This document shows, in pieces, positions 18,014-26,400 of a stretch of DNA of 36,487 bases (the first letter of the stretch is position 1; each line of letters begins with the position of its first letter). The notes below the pieces were generated by a model that was not told the origin of the DNA, did not search any database, and was given only the letters and a program-made list of their open reading frames with translations. The position numbers and the translations under genes were made by a program. Source of the stretch: Bacteroidales bacterium (GTDB lineage: Bacteria > Bacteroidota > Bacteroidia > Bacteroidales > JAADJA01); NCBI GenBank assembly GCA_016783885.1, contig JADHVR010000036.1:1-36487 (forward strand). Direction: 5' to 3'.

Positions 18014-18093
18014 ATTGTATATATTACAAATTTATAGTAATTTTACACAATTATAATTTCGCATTGAAATTATTATTAACCTTAAAACAAAAA

Positions 18094-19065
18094 ATGATGA
18101 AAAATTTATGTATTATCTTGTTGGGTCTGCTCATTTGTTTAGGCCACGGCCTCATGGCCCAAAAATCAACTCCCTTTGCTGAAAAAACAGCAGATGTTGA
18201 TAAAATAAGTGCTAAATTCGATTTCCCTGCCGAAGGGAGAACATCCAAAAAGGGTGGAGGATATAGTGTAAATGTTGATTTGCTGGACCCGAAACCAAAA
18301 AAAGTAGCATTAGTAAGTTTCTACCTTTACGACCCTGCCTGTGGTGAAGCTAAAAAGGGTGGGGCATACTCCACCGCTGCTGTATGGAGGACACCTGATG
18401 CTCTGGGTCAAACACATGTTGATGGTTTCTATGCAAAAAGTATAGAACCTTTAAAAGCAGGCTTCGAAGAGTACGATATTGATTTGCTCACACCGGATGA
18501 GTTTTTGGATACCCAGGAAAAGAAAGATTTTTTCTATGGTTTTAACCAGGAATCAGGGAAAAAAGAAAAAACTGAAAGAACACAAATTGGCGCTTATGTA
18601 CAGGCTACTGCATCAACTTTAAAAATTTGTCCCTATGATGAGGGATACAGACCGTTTTTTGTTGTCAACGAACCCATTAGCGCATCAACAGTCGCCAATT
18701 TCGTAAATACCGGAATTGGGGGAGCTAACAGAAAAATGACATCAAGCCTTGGTTATGAATTAGCAAAAGGATTGGGTGTTGATGCTGTGGTCGTTTGTTA
18801 TATTGTTACCCGAAAAACCAAAAAGAATAAGGAAGATTATGTTGTAGATGCCGTATCGTTGTTTATGCTTGGCCCAAACCCTATGTCTGAAGGCCCTGAA
18901 GATAAGAATCGCGGACAGTTTTATTGTGGCACACGCTTTTTTGCAAAACAGTTGCAATTCGCAAATTCCAAAACCGGCGTTACAAGTTATGATAATATAG
19001 GTAACGTGATGACTGCTTTATCAAAGAAAATGGGGAACTGGGTAATTAACAGGGCGAAAAAATAA
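18094..19065 (+). CDS. exported protein of unknown function
   Basis: I do not recognise this protein. From the ATG at 18094 it has 323 residues with a clear signal peptide (MMKNLCIILLGLLICLGHGL then MAQ). The frame also runs back to a TTG at 18064, which would spoil the signal. The mature part has a KKVALVSFYLYDP strand, a YDIDLLTPDEFLD segment, and ELAKGLGVDAVVVCYIVTRK. This strand/helix pattern distantly recalls CsgG/TolB-like periplasmic domains, but that is a weak guess. It contains no T9SS tail, transmembrane helix or lipobox. It is probably cotranscribed with the propeller-like protein starting 5 bases after its stop, and the box pair at 17976-18013 lies upstream. Confidence 0.8.
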   Translation: MMKNLCIILLGLLICLGHGLMAQKSTPFAEKTADVDKISAKFDFPAEGRTSKKGGGYSVNVDLLDPKPKKVALVSFYLYDPACGEAKKGGAYSTAAVWRTPDALGQTHVDGFYAKSIEPLKAGFEEYDIDLLTPDEFLDTQEKKDFFYGFNQESGKKEKTERTQIGAYVQATASTLKICPYDEGYRPFFVVNEPISASTVANFVNTGIGGANRKMTSSLGYELAKGLGVDAVVVCYIVTRKTKKNKEDYVVDAVSLFMLGPNPMSEGPEDKNRGQFYCGTRFFAKQLQFANSKTGVTSYDNIGNVMTALSKKMGNWVINRAKK

Positions 19066-19069
19066 AGGC

Positions 19070-20605
19070 ATGAAAACAATAGTTTTTCTAATATCGATCT
19101 TAATTATTCCATACACCATACATGCACAAAAAACACTATGGGCAAAACCCCTCACGCATGATGTGTCGCTGGTGTCAGTTTTCCACAAAGTCTGTACTGA
19201 TAGTGAGGATAACTTCTATGTTATGGCCAACTTTGCCAGGAAAATTAGTTTTGGAAGCATTGAGTTAAAAAGCGGAAGCAAATCGCCCGATATAAATGAT
19301 GCTTTTATTGCCAAAATCGACCCGTATGGGGAAACTATCTTTTGGGGTATTCAAATCACAGGCCAGGGTAATATAGAAGGAAAAAGTATCACTACCGACA
19401 ATCAAAACAATTTATATGTTACCGGATCTTTTGAAGGAGAGACAACTTTTGGTACTACTACTATCAGTCCAAAACACAAGTATGGCTTTTTTATAGCTAA
19501 GTACAATTCTGATGGGAAATTTTTATGGGTAAGGCAAGGTGGTAATTATGATTCGAAATGGGGCATGGCAACAACTTATGGCTACGCTGTAAAAACAGAT
19601 AAATTGGGTAATGTATATGTTGCAGCTAATGTTTTGGGCATGTACGATGATTGGGTACATGACCCGGCATTACCTATTGAAAAGCAGTATTTGGGAAAAG
19701 CCTATTATGAAGACCAACTAATTGAAGGAGATGAGTTTTATACAGGCAACCACACGGTTACAGTAAAGCTTACACCGGATGGTGAATTAATTTGGAAAAG
19801 GGTAGGTGTGATGAATCTACGTTTTGCAGATCTTGATGTTGATGATGATGAAAATATCTATCTGACCGGGAGTATCGGTGGAACAGGTGTTTTTGAGGGA
19901 AAAAAAATAGAAGCCAACGGTTTATCGGATATCATCGTTATTAAATTTGATAAGGAAGGAAAAACAGCCTGGATTAAACAGTTTGGAACGGGCCAACCCA
20001 TCAGCAGTGGTGCCTATGCTACAAAACCCGCCACCGATTACGAAGGCGGTCAGTTTATCGCTGTTGATGCAAGTGGGAACGTATATTTTACCGGTATTCA
20101 TTTCGACGGGGCAAAGTTTGATGATAAAACACTATCGTCAGAGGCTAACGTAAAAGGAATAGAACTTGGAAATGCATTTCTTGCCAAGCTTGATAAGGAT
20201 GGAAATATTAAATGGGTCAAGAATGCTGAAGGCAAAGGAACCCCAAACCTTACAGGCATGGTTTGCGACAAAGACGGCAATGTATTTATTTCAGGGGCAA
20301 TAGTTTTCAAGAAGGTTACTTTTGATGGGAAAAAAGCCAAGGGCCCGTTTATAATGAAATTTGATACCAATGGCGGGATTCAATGGATAGATGATGCAGA
20401 TACACGTGATAAATCATGGGGTAAAACAGTTAAGGTCAGGGTTTCATATATAAGCGACATTGCAATTAACAAATCAGATGATTTTCTTTACACAACCGGA
20501 AATGCAGTGAAAGAAACGAAAGAAACGGATTATGGTTATAATACATCTACTACCACAACAACAACCGAAACGCTTATTTCAGTAAGTAAAGTAAAAACTG
20601 ATTAA
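19070..20605 (+). CDS. exported beta-propeller-like (SBBP) repeat protein
   Basis: A 511-residue secreted protein with a short signal peptide (about 1-19, ending YTIHAQ). The rest is a string of blades with the SBBP/NHL-type pattern: D-x-x-GNVYVAAN, ENIYLTGSIGG, GNVYFTGIHFDG, GNVFISGAIVF, alternating with FDKEGKTAWIKQFG, LDKDGNIKWVKNA and FDTNGGIQWIDDA. About seven such units are visible. There is no T9SS tail; it ends in a threonine-rich stretch and ISVSKVKTD. The stop-to-start distance to the preceding exported protein is 4 bases, so the two are almost certainly one operon. Function unknown; a periplasmic or surface binding scaffold is plausible. Confidence 0.82.
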   Translation: MKTIVFLISILIIPYTIHAQKTLWAKPLTHDVSLVSVFHKVCTDSEDNFYVMANFARKISFGSIELKSGSKSPDINDAFIAKIDPYGETIFWGIQITGQGNIEGKSITTDNQNNLYVTGSFEGETTFGTTTISPKHKYGFFIAKYNSDGKFLWVRQGGNYDSKWGMATTYGYAVKTDKLGNVYVAANVLGMYDDWVHDPALPIEKQYLGKAYYEDQLIEGDEFYTGNHTVTVKLTPDGELIWKRVGVMNLRFADLDVDDDENIYLTGSIGGTGVFEGKKIEANGLSDIIVIKFDKEGKTAWIKQFGTGQPISSGAYATKPATDYEGGQFIAVDASGNVYFTGIHFDGAKFDDKTLSSEANVKGIELGNAFLAKLDKDGNIKWVKNAEGKGTPNLTGMVCDKDGNVFISGAIVFKKVTFDGKKAKGPFIMKFDTNGGIQWIDDADTRDKSWGKTVKVRVSYISDIAINKSDDFLYTTGNAVKETKETDYGYNTSTTTTTTETLISVSKVKTD

Positions 20606-20619
20606 GGAAAAAATGATAA

Positions 20620-20695
20620 AATGATTAAATGCTTAAATAATAACGATGTTATTAATCATTTACGCATTTAAGCATTCACACATTTAAGCATTTTA
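20620..20695 (+). terminator. nested and alternative hairpins after the propeller gene
   Basis: AATGATTAA (20620-20628) pairs with TTAATCATT (20652-20660). AATGCTTAAAT (20628-20638) can pair with either of two direct copies of ATTTAAGCATT (20666-20676 and 20682-20692), the second followed by TTATAAAA. At least two mutually exclusive folds are possible. Transcription end or attenuation is inferred. Confidence 0.45.
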
Positions 20696-20727
20696 TAAAA
20701 CAGAATCAATAATTAATAACTAAAAAA

Positions 20728-20733
20728 AGGAGG
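20728..20733 (+). promoter_or_regulatory. strong Shine-Dalgarno before the BNR protein
   Basis: AGGAGG sits eight bases before the ATG at 20742. Most genes in this window have no such site, as is usual in Bacteroidota, so this is an exception. Confidence 0.7.
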
Positions 20734-20741
20734 AACAAAAA

Positions 20742-22019
20742 ATGAAAAAACTTTTACTTCAGTTAGCAATCGTATTTTGCGCATCTTCACTTTTTGCGCA
20801 GTGGGTTCCAGTTAATAACGGACTCGATGATTATCCGCCCACATCATTATGGCCTTTTGCCGACACCATGGTTTTAAGCACTTATGGCGGAGGGGTTTAT
20901 AAAACTTATGATAACGGAGAGAACTGGAATGACATCAATGGGAACCTTGGAAACCTGTTTGTGAATGATATTCGTGGCTATGCATCATACACATCCATGT
21001 TTGTAGCCACTGAAGGGGGTCCATATATTACATTAGATCAGGTTGATTATACTGATTGTACATCAACCGGTTTGACCAATACAGATGTAAATTACTTCTG
21101 GTGGGGCGATGAAAACATGGGTGGAGATTTTATGGTAGGAACCAACGGTGGGGGTGTATTTGCTTCTGAGGAATACACCGGACCCTGGACAGCTGCCAAT
21201 ACAGGTTTATCAGGTGATGGCTTTATTGTTAATGACCTGGGTGGCTACAGCGATGACGATCTTGAATTTACTGTTATGGCAACCGATGGAGGAACATATT
21301 GGGCTATTGATGGTGCAGCAGATTGGACAGAAGTAAACACCGGCCTAAGTGGTGATGCTCTTAAGGTTAAAAGGCTTACGGGGCTTGGTTCATTAGTTCT
21401 TATTGCTACTCACGGCGGATTATATTACGATTATGATTTATCAGGTAATTGGGGTCCTTTAATTCCGGATGAAAAGCTTAATCTTACTTTTATTCTTTCT
21501 ACACCTGTTTCACCTACGGGTATAATGTGTTTTGCTTTTGGCGAAAACGGTTTTTACTCCGATGATTTTTTTAATTGGACTCAATTGGATTTGGGTGGAA
21601 TTCAGGGAGAAGTAACTGCAGCGCATGCCAACTCAACAGATTTATTCCTTGGTTTTACAACAGCTGAAAAATCAGGTAAAGGCAACGGCGGGATATACAG
21701 AAAACCATTGGATCAAATTTTAGTTGGTATCGAAAATAATTCCGATATTTCAGCAGGAGCTTTGCTTGAGCAAAACTATCCTAATCCTTTCGGCGAATCT
21801 ACGAAAATTACATATTCTCTGACAAATTCAGGTTTTGTTAGTTTGAAGGTTTACGATGTATTTGGAAAGGAAATTCAAACCTTGGCTAACGGATTCCAAA
21901 CTATTGGAACATATACTATCCCATTTGATGCAAGCCACCTTGATGGAGGGATTTATTTCTACTCATTGAAAGTTGGAAACAATGCTATTGAAACTAAAAG
22001 GATGATTTTGGTCCGGTAA
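20742..22019 (+). CDS. secreted BNR/propeller-like protein with T9SS sorting domain
   Basis: A 425-residue exported protein. The signal peptide is about 1-19 (ending SSLFAQ). The body consists of repeated blades with the sialidase/photosystem-assembly-like pattern: GGGVYKTYDNGENWNDINGN, GGGVFASEEYTGPWTAANTG, DGGTYWAIDGAADWTEVNTG, HGGLYYDYDLSGNWGPL. The C-terminal 85 residues form a classic type A T9SS sorting domain: LEQNYPNPFGESTKITYSL, VSLKVYDVFGKEIQTLANG, GGIYFYSLKVGN, ETKRMILVR. It is preceded by an unusually good ribosome-binding site and followed by a strong hairpin. Its tail is of a different sequence subtype from the shared chassis of the four giant proteins in this window. Confidence 0.88.
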   Translation: MKKLLLQLAIVFCASSLFAQWVPVNNGLDDYPPTSLWPFADTMVLSTYGGGVYKTYDNGENWNDINGNLGNLFVNDIRGYASYTSMFVATEGGPYITLDQVDYTDCTSTGLTNTDVNYFWWGDENMGGDFMVGTNGGGVFASEEYTGPWTAANTGLSGDGFIVNDLGGYSDDDLEFTVMATDGGTYWAIDGAADWTEVNTGLSGDALKVKRLTGLGSLVLIATHGGLYYDYDLSGNWGPLIPDEKLNLTFILSTPVSPTGIMCFAFGENGFYSDDFFNWTQLDLGGIQGEVTAAHANSTDLFLGFTTAEKSGKGNGGIYRKPLDQILVGIENNSDISAGALLEQNYPNPFGESTKITYSLTNSGFVSLKVYDVFGKEIQTLANGFQTIGTYTIPFDASHLDGGIYFYSLKVGNNAIETKRMILVR

Positions 22020-22030
22020 GCAGCGCTTCA

Positions 22031-22065
22031 AAACCTCTTAGCGCTTCAAAAGCGTTTAGAGGTTT
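22031..22065 (+). terminator. hairpin terminator after the BNR protein
   Basis: AAACCTCTTAGCGCTT (22031-22046) pairs with AAGCGTTTAGAGGTTT (22050-22065) across a CAA loop, with one mismatch and one wobble pair. There is no long T run directly behind it, so it may be a processing or stability hairpin. The word GCGCTTCA also occurs just upstream at 22023-22030. Confidence 0.6.
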
Positions 22066-22115
22066 ATGACAAAATTTTAATATTATTTTTTTTTAAACCT
22101 CAAAAACAAAACATT

Positions 22116-23192
22116 ATGACAAAAAAAATTACAATTATCGCAACGGCAATAATTATGATTGCCCAAATGACTTCTGCAACAGTATGGAGAGTTAACAACC
22201 GTGCAAATGCAGATGCAGATTTTACAACATTACAAACTGCACATGATGATGCAGGGGTTTTAAACGGGGACACCCTATATATTGGAGGAAGCCCAACTTC
22301 TTACGGAACTCTTATTTGTACCAAACAACTTATAATAATTGGTCCCGGTGAATTCCTAAATGAAAATAGTGAAACACAGGCTTATAAAGAAGTCGCTTAT
22401 GTAGGTCAAATTACCTTAAATTCAGGATCTGAAAATACTATTATTGCAGGCCTGCGTGTCCAACAAGCAGCAATTTACATTAACACCGATGATATTACAA
22501 TCAGAAGAAACAGGTTTTTTACAAACCTAAATGGTTATCATCTGCATTATTATGGAGTATCAATTGCCGGAAACTGTGAAAATGTAATAATTGAAGGTAA
22601 TTGGATACGTATTGTTAATTACAACTCTAATGGATATTGTTATGGAATATCTTCGACCGGTGCTAACCTAACTAACCTTATTATCAGGAATAATTACATT
22701 TATGCTCAAAGTAACTATTACTCAAATTATACAATTCGGCTGAGTAATACTGTCGTTGCAGATAATGTTTTAATTTGTCAAAATGTTTTCCATGCGAATA
22801 ATAATAATACTACCATAAGTGCCAAGGAAACGCAGATGTATAATAATATAATGATTCTGGGTAATTTTATTCCTAATGGTTCTTATTACAACAATAACAT
22901 TAGTAACAGCACACAATTTGGAACTGCCGATGGAAACCAGCAAAATGTTAGTATGGCCACAGTATTCGTTGATTACACAACAGGAATTGACAGTGACTTA
23001 CAACTTGCTCCCGGATCGCCAGCTATTGGTGCCGGCCTGTTTGGTGAAGACTGCGGTTTGTATGGTGGTAGTTATCCTTATCATATCTCTTTGATTCCTG
23101 CTATCCCTGCCATATGGGAAGTGAACCTCAATAACTATGGAAGCGATGTAGTTCCCATAAATGTCAATATCAAAGCAAAAACCCATAATTAA
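22116..23192 (+). CDS. exported parallel beta-helix protein
   Basis: A 358-residue secreted protein with a signal peptide (about 1-21, MTKKITIIATAII...TSA). The N-terminus, VWRVNNRANADADFTTLQTA, is typical of surface proteins with a right-handed parallel beta-helix (pectate-lyase-like fold). The middle shows regular coils such as NTIIAGLRVQQAAIYINTDD, ITIRRNRFFTN, VIIEGNWIRIVNYN and LIIRNNYIYAQSNY. No sorting tail or catalytic signature is seen. It ends 12 bases before the ATG of the next large T9SS protein and is presumably cotranscribed with it. Confidence 0.85.
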   Translation: MTKKITIIATAIIMIAQMTSATVWRVNNRANADADFTTLQTAHDDAGVLNGDTLYIGGSPTSYGTLICTKQLIIIGPGEFLNENSETQAYKEVAYVGQITLNSGSENTIIAGLRVQQAAIYINTDDITIRRNRFFTNLNGYHLHYYGVSIAGNCENVIIEGNWIRIVNYNSNGYCYGISSTGANLTNLIIRNNYIYAQSNYYSNYTIRLSNTVVADNVLICQNVFHANNNNTTISAKETQMYNNIMILGNFIPNGSYYNNNISNSTQFGTADGNQQNVSMATVFVDYTTGIDSDLQLAPGSPAIGAGLFGEDCGLYGGSYPYHISLIPAIPAIWEVNLNNYGSDVVPINVNIKAKTHN

Positions 23193-23204
23193 GATTTGTT
23201 CGTC

Positions 23205-25718
23205 ATGAAAAAACGACTAACATATCGATCGGTTTATTTGATTGTCCTTTTGTGCATACTTTCATTTAGTGTTATTGCACAGCCCGATATTACGGCTGTT
23301 GAATACTTTTTGAATACGGATCCGGGCTTTGGCAACGGAACACCGGTTAGTATTACCACAGGGGCGAACATTGATGAAAACTTCTCTATTAGTTTGTCAG
23401 GGACAACCCTGGGATTTCACAAACTTTTCTTCCGGGTAAAAGACAGCAACGGAAAATGGAGCCTGACGGATATGCGAGATATTTTCAAGCTGGATCTTCC
23501 TGTAGCACAACCGCCCATACCTGATATTGTTGCCATGGAATATTTCTTTGACACCGATCCCGGATTTGGAAATGGCACAGCACTTTCTGTTACTACAGGC
23601 CAAAATATTGATGAAAATTACATCATTGATATTACCGGGCTAAGTTTGGGATTTCATAAACTTTTCTTCCGTACACAAGATAGTGATGGAAAATGGAGCC
23701 TTACCGATTTGCGGGATATTTTTAAACTGGAATTGCCGGTGCCTCAACCACCCATTCCCGATATTGTTGCCCTGGAATATTTTATTGATACCGATCCCGG
23801 TTTCGGAAATGGCACAGCACTTTCTGTTACTACCGGTCAAAATATTGATGAAAATTACATCATTGATATTACCGGGCTAAATTTGGGCTTTCATAAACTT
23901 TTCTTCCGTACACAAGATAGTGATGGAAAATGGAGCCTTACCGATTTGCGGGATATTTTTAAACTGGAATTGCCGGTGCCTCAACCACCCATTCCCGATA
24001 TTATTGCCCTGGAATATTTTATTGATACGGATCCCGGATTTGGAAATGCAACAAGTGTACCTATCACACCAGGAGTGAATGTCAATGAGAACTTTTTTGT
24101 TGACCTGACTGGATTAAGTATTGGTACACACTACCTCTCTTTCAGGGTGAAAGACAGTGACGAGAAATGGAGTTTGACTTCGATGTATGAAATTATTAAA
24201 AACAATCCGACCATTACAAGCTGGACAGGAAATGTGAGTACAGAATGGAATATTACCGGAAACTGGGATAATGGAATACCCGACTTAAGCATTACTGCCG
24301 TTATTCCTGATGTAAGTGGAGCATCCGGTAATTTTCCCGATATAACTTCCGGTGTAAATGTGGAGTGTTATGATCTGACAGTTAACAATAGTGCAAACAT
24401 CCATAATCAGGGGGCATTAACGGTTAATGGAGTATTGACAAACCTTAATGGTACCGACGGCCTGATCATTGAATCGGATGCTTCGGGGACAGGTTCATTG
24501 ATACACCAAACACCCGGAGTTTCTGCAACTGTTGAACGATACTTTACCGGCAACGAAATTGACTGGCACCTGGTTTCATCACCTTTATCCAATGCTTATT
24601 CCGGAGTCTTTATTGATATGTATTTGCAAAGCTTTAGTGAAACTACCGGTACTTACTCCGAAATTATACCTTCAAATGTCTTTTTAAACGTGATGCAGGG
24701 CTATGCAGCATACTCTACTCTTGCCAGTGCTAATACGGTTGAGTTTATGGGAAATGTAAATACGGGACCTTTAAGTTTTAATGTAACCAATACAGCTACT
24801 GCTCCTTATGGTTGGAACCTGGCAGGTAATCCTTATCCTTCTTCCATAGACTGGAATTTGGTGATCCCTACTCTTTCGGGCATAAATAATTCTATATATT
24901 ATCTTGAAGCAGCTACCGGTAATTGGTTAACATGGAATGGAACTACGGGAAGCGGGTCAAGATATATTCCACCTATGCAGGGGTTTTTTGTAAGTGCAAT
25001 TACAAGTGCTACACTAAACCTTGATAACAGTGTAAGAACACTAATGGGTTCCGGAACTTTTTATAAAGAAGATGTTTCATATCTAGTTGTGATTAAAGCG
25101 GAAGGAAACGGATTTGAGGATAAAACCTACATCCATTTCAACAGTGAAGCTACCGAAAATTTTGACGGACAATTTGATGCTTACAAAATCCTAACAGATT
25201 ACAATAATGAACTGCCTCAAATTTATACTAAAGCCGGAACGGAAAATTTATCAATTAATGAACTTCCTGAAACGGAAAGTGTATTGCTTGGCTTTATAGC
25301 CGGAACTTCAGGAATTTATAGTGTTAGTCTAAACGAAGTAAATGATTTTAGTGAAGTGATACTGGATGACCTTAAAACCGGCGAAACAACTGACCTTATG
25401 AACAATTCATACGGTTTTACCTATTCAACGGGAGAAAATGCCGAAAGGTTTGTTTTGCATTTTACGCCATTAGCAATTGAGGAATCTGAATTGGAAAAAA
25501 TTCAGGTGTATGCAGTAGAAAATACCATATATGTAAAAATAATAGATGAGTTAGCTGAAGGAACAATTTCTGTTTTTAACATGATGGGGCAGGAAATAAT
25601 TCATAATCAGTTTAACTCTCAAGTGAATAAGATAACCCTGGATTCAAATACGGGACATTATATCGTAAAAGTGATTTCAGAAAACAGGTCTATTGCTGCT
25701 AAAGTTTTTCTTAAATAA
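23205..25718 (+). CDS. T9SS protein with four tandem 79-residue repeats
   Basis: From the ATG at 23205 (a TTG at 23196 is also in frame) this gives 837 residues. A signal peptide (about 1-26, ending SFSVIAQ) is followed by four repeats of exactly 79 residues (start about 27, 106, 185, 264). Each has D-I-x-A-x-EYF-x-x-TDPGFGN, a SITTG/NIDENF strand, LGFHKLFFRVKDSDGKWSLT and an RDIFKLELPVPQPPIP linker. From about 339 (WTGNVSTEWNITGNWDNG) comes the C-terminal half shared with other proteins here, including DWHLVSSPLS, GWNLAGNPYPSSIDW and ELPQIYTKAGTENLSINELPE. The last 75 residues are a T9SS sorting domain. Probably a surface protein; the repeats look like binding or stalk modules. Confidence 0.88.
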   Translation: MKKRLTYRSVYLIVLLCILSFSVIAQPDITAVEYFLNTDPGFGNGTPVSITTGANIDENFSISLSGTTLGFHKLFFRVKDSNGKWSLTDMRDIFKLDLPVAQPPIPDIVAMEYFFDTDPGFGNGTALSVTTGQNIDENYIIDITGLSLGFHKLFFRTQDSDGKWSLTDLRDIFKLELPVPQPPIPDIVALEYFIDTDPGFGNGTALSVTTGQNIDENYIIDITGLNLGFHKLFFRTQDSDGKWSLTDLRDIFKLELPVPQPPIPDIIALEYFIDTDPGFGNATSVPITPGVNVNENFFVDLTGLSIGTHYLSFRVKDSDEKWSLTSMYEIIKNNPTITSWTGNVSTEWNITGNWDNGIPDLSITAVIPDVSGASGNFPDITSGVNVECYDLTVNNSANIHNQGALTVNGVLTNLNGTDGLIIESDASGTGSLIHQTPGVSATVERYFTGNEIDWHLVSSPLSNAYSGVFIDMYLQSFSETTGTYSEIIPSNVFLNVMQGYAAYSTLASANTVEFMGNVNTGPLSFNVTNTATAPYGWNLAGNPYPSSIDWNLVIPTLSGINNSIYYLEAATGNWLTWNGTTGSGSRYIPPMQGFFVSAITSATLNLDNSVRTLMGSGTFYKEDVSYLVVIKAEGNGFEDKTYIHFNSEATENFDGQFDAYKILTDYNNELPQIYTKAGTENLSINELPETESVLLGFIAGTSGIYSVSLNEVNDFSEVILDDLKTGETTDLMNNSYGFTYSTGENAERFVLHFTPLAIEESELEKIQVYAVENTIYVKIIDELAEGTISVFNMMGQEIIHNQFNSQVNKITLDSNTGHYIVKVISENRSIAAKVFLK
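23283..24230 (+). repeat. four tandem 237-bp coding repeats
   Basis: Units begin at 23283, 23520, 23757 and 23994, an exact 237-base period. By eye the second and third units differ at about 11 positions, all in their first half; their final 105 bases or so are identical. The outer units are more diverged. This indicates recent duplication or gene conversion of the inner pair. Confidence 0.9.
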
Positions 25719-25789
25719 AAATAATAATTTATATAAAAATTTGCATATAAAAATTATTGATATTATTTTAGCACCTTTGAATATACTGG

Positions 25790-26377
25790 ATGTACAAACA
25801 TTTTTTACAACCTGATATTCAGCTGACCAAAATAGCAATATAGCACTGGAATATTTTTTCGATACAGACCCCGGATTTGGAAACGGAACTATCATTGTCT
25901 ATTACCACAGGTTCTGACATTGACGAAAGTTATGCTATTGATATAACTTCTTTATCACTTGGTGTTCATAAATTGTTTTTCAGGGTAAAAGACAGCGATA
26001 ACAAATGGAGTCTTACAGCACTAGAACCATTTTGTGTAAAGGTTTTTCAACTTAATCTCGAAGCTGTTTATGATTCGGTACAGGGCGAAATGACAACAGT
26101 ATTAAACGATAACGGCCTATTGCCGCTTGAACAACCATATGACGCAAACCCATTAGCTGATTGGTATTATACAGGAAGTGAATCCGTTCCTTCTATTCCA
26201 AATTCAGATATAGTTGACTGGCTATTGATACAAGCACGTGATGCAACAAGTGTTGCTAATGCAACTCCCGCTACAATTAAGGAAACAAAGGCTGTATTTT
26301 TATTAAATAACGGAAAAATTGTTGATATAGATGGATCGACTCCACCGGAATTTTCCACGTTCGAATGGTATTTTTGA
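25790..26377 (+). pseudogene. decayed, 3'-truncated relative of the tandem-repeat T9SS protein
   Basis: An ATG at 25790 opens a short frame (MYKHFLQPDIQLTKIAI) that stops at 25841. A second frame then gives NIALEYFFDTDPGFGNGT, the repeat start seen in the neighbouring gene. A third continues as LSITTGSDIDESYAIDITSL...HKLFFRVKDSDNKWSLTAL. After this single repeat comes a different domain (LNLEAVYDSVQGEMTTVLND...DWYYTGSESVP...VDWLLIQARDA...AVFLLNNGKIVDIDG). From familiarity this is a common module of Bacteroidota secreted proteins, which normally continues past this point. Here it stops after FEWYF, so the end of the domain and any sorting signal are missing. At least two frame changes plus truncation make a working product unlikely, although the piece from 25877 remains open. 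Confidence 0.8.
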
Positions 26378-26400
26378 AGAATCAAGAATCAAATATCAAA

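Noticed and set aside
23283..24230. Regular direct repeats considered as a CRISPR-like array
   Set aside because: The period is 237 bases, in frame throughout, and encodes a 79-residue protein repeat with no short-repeat/unique-spacer pattern.
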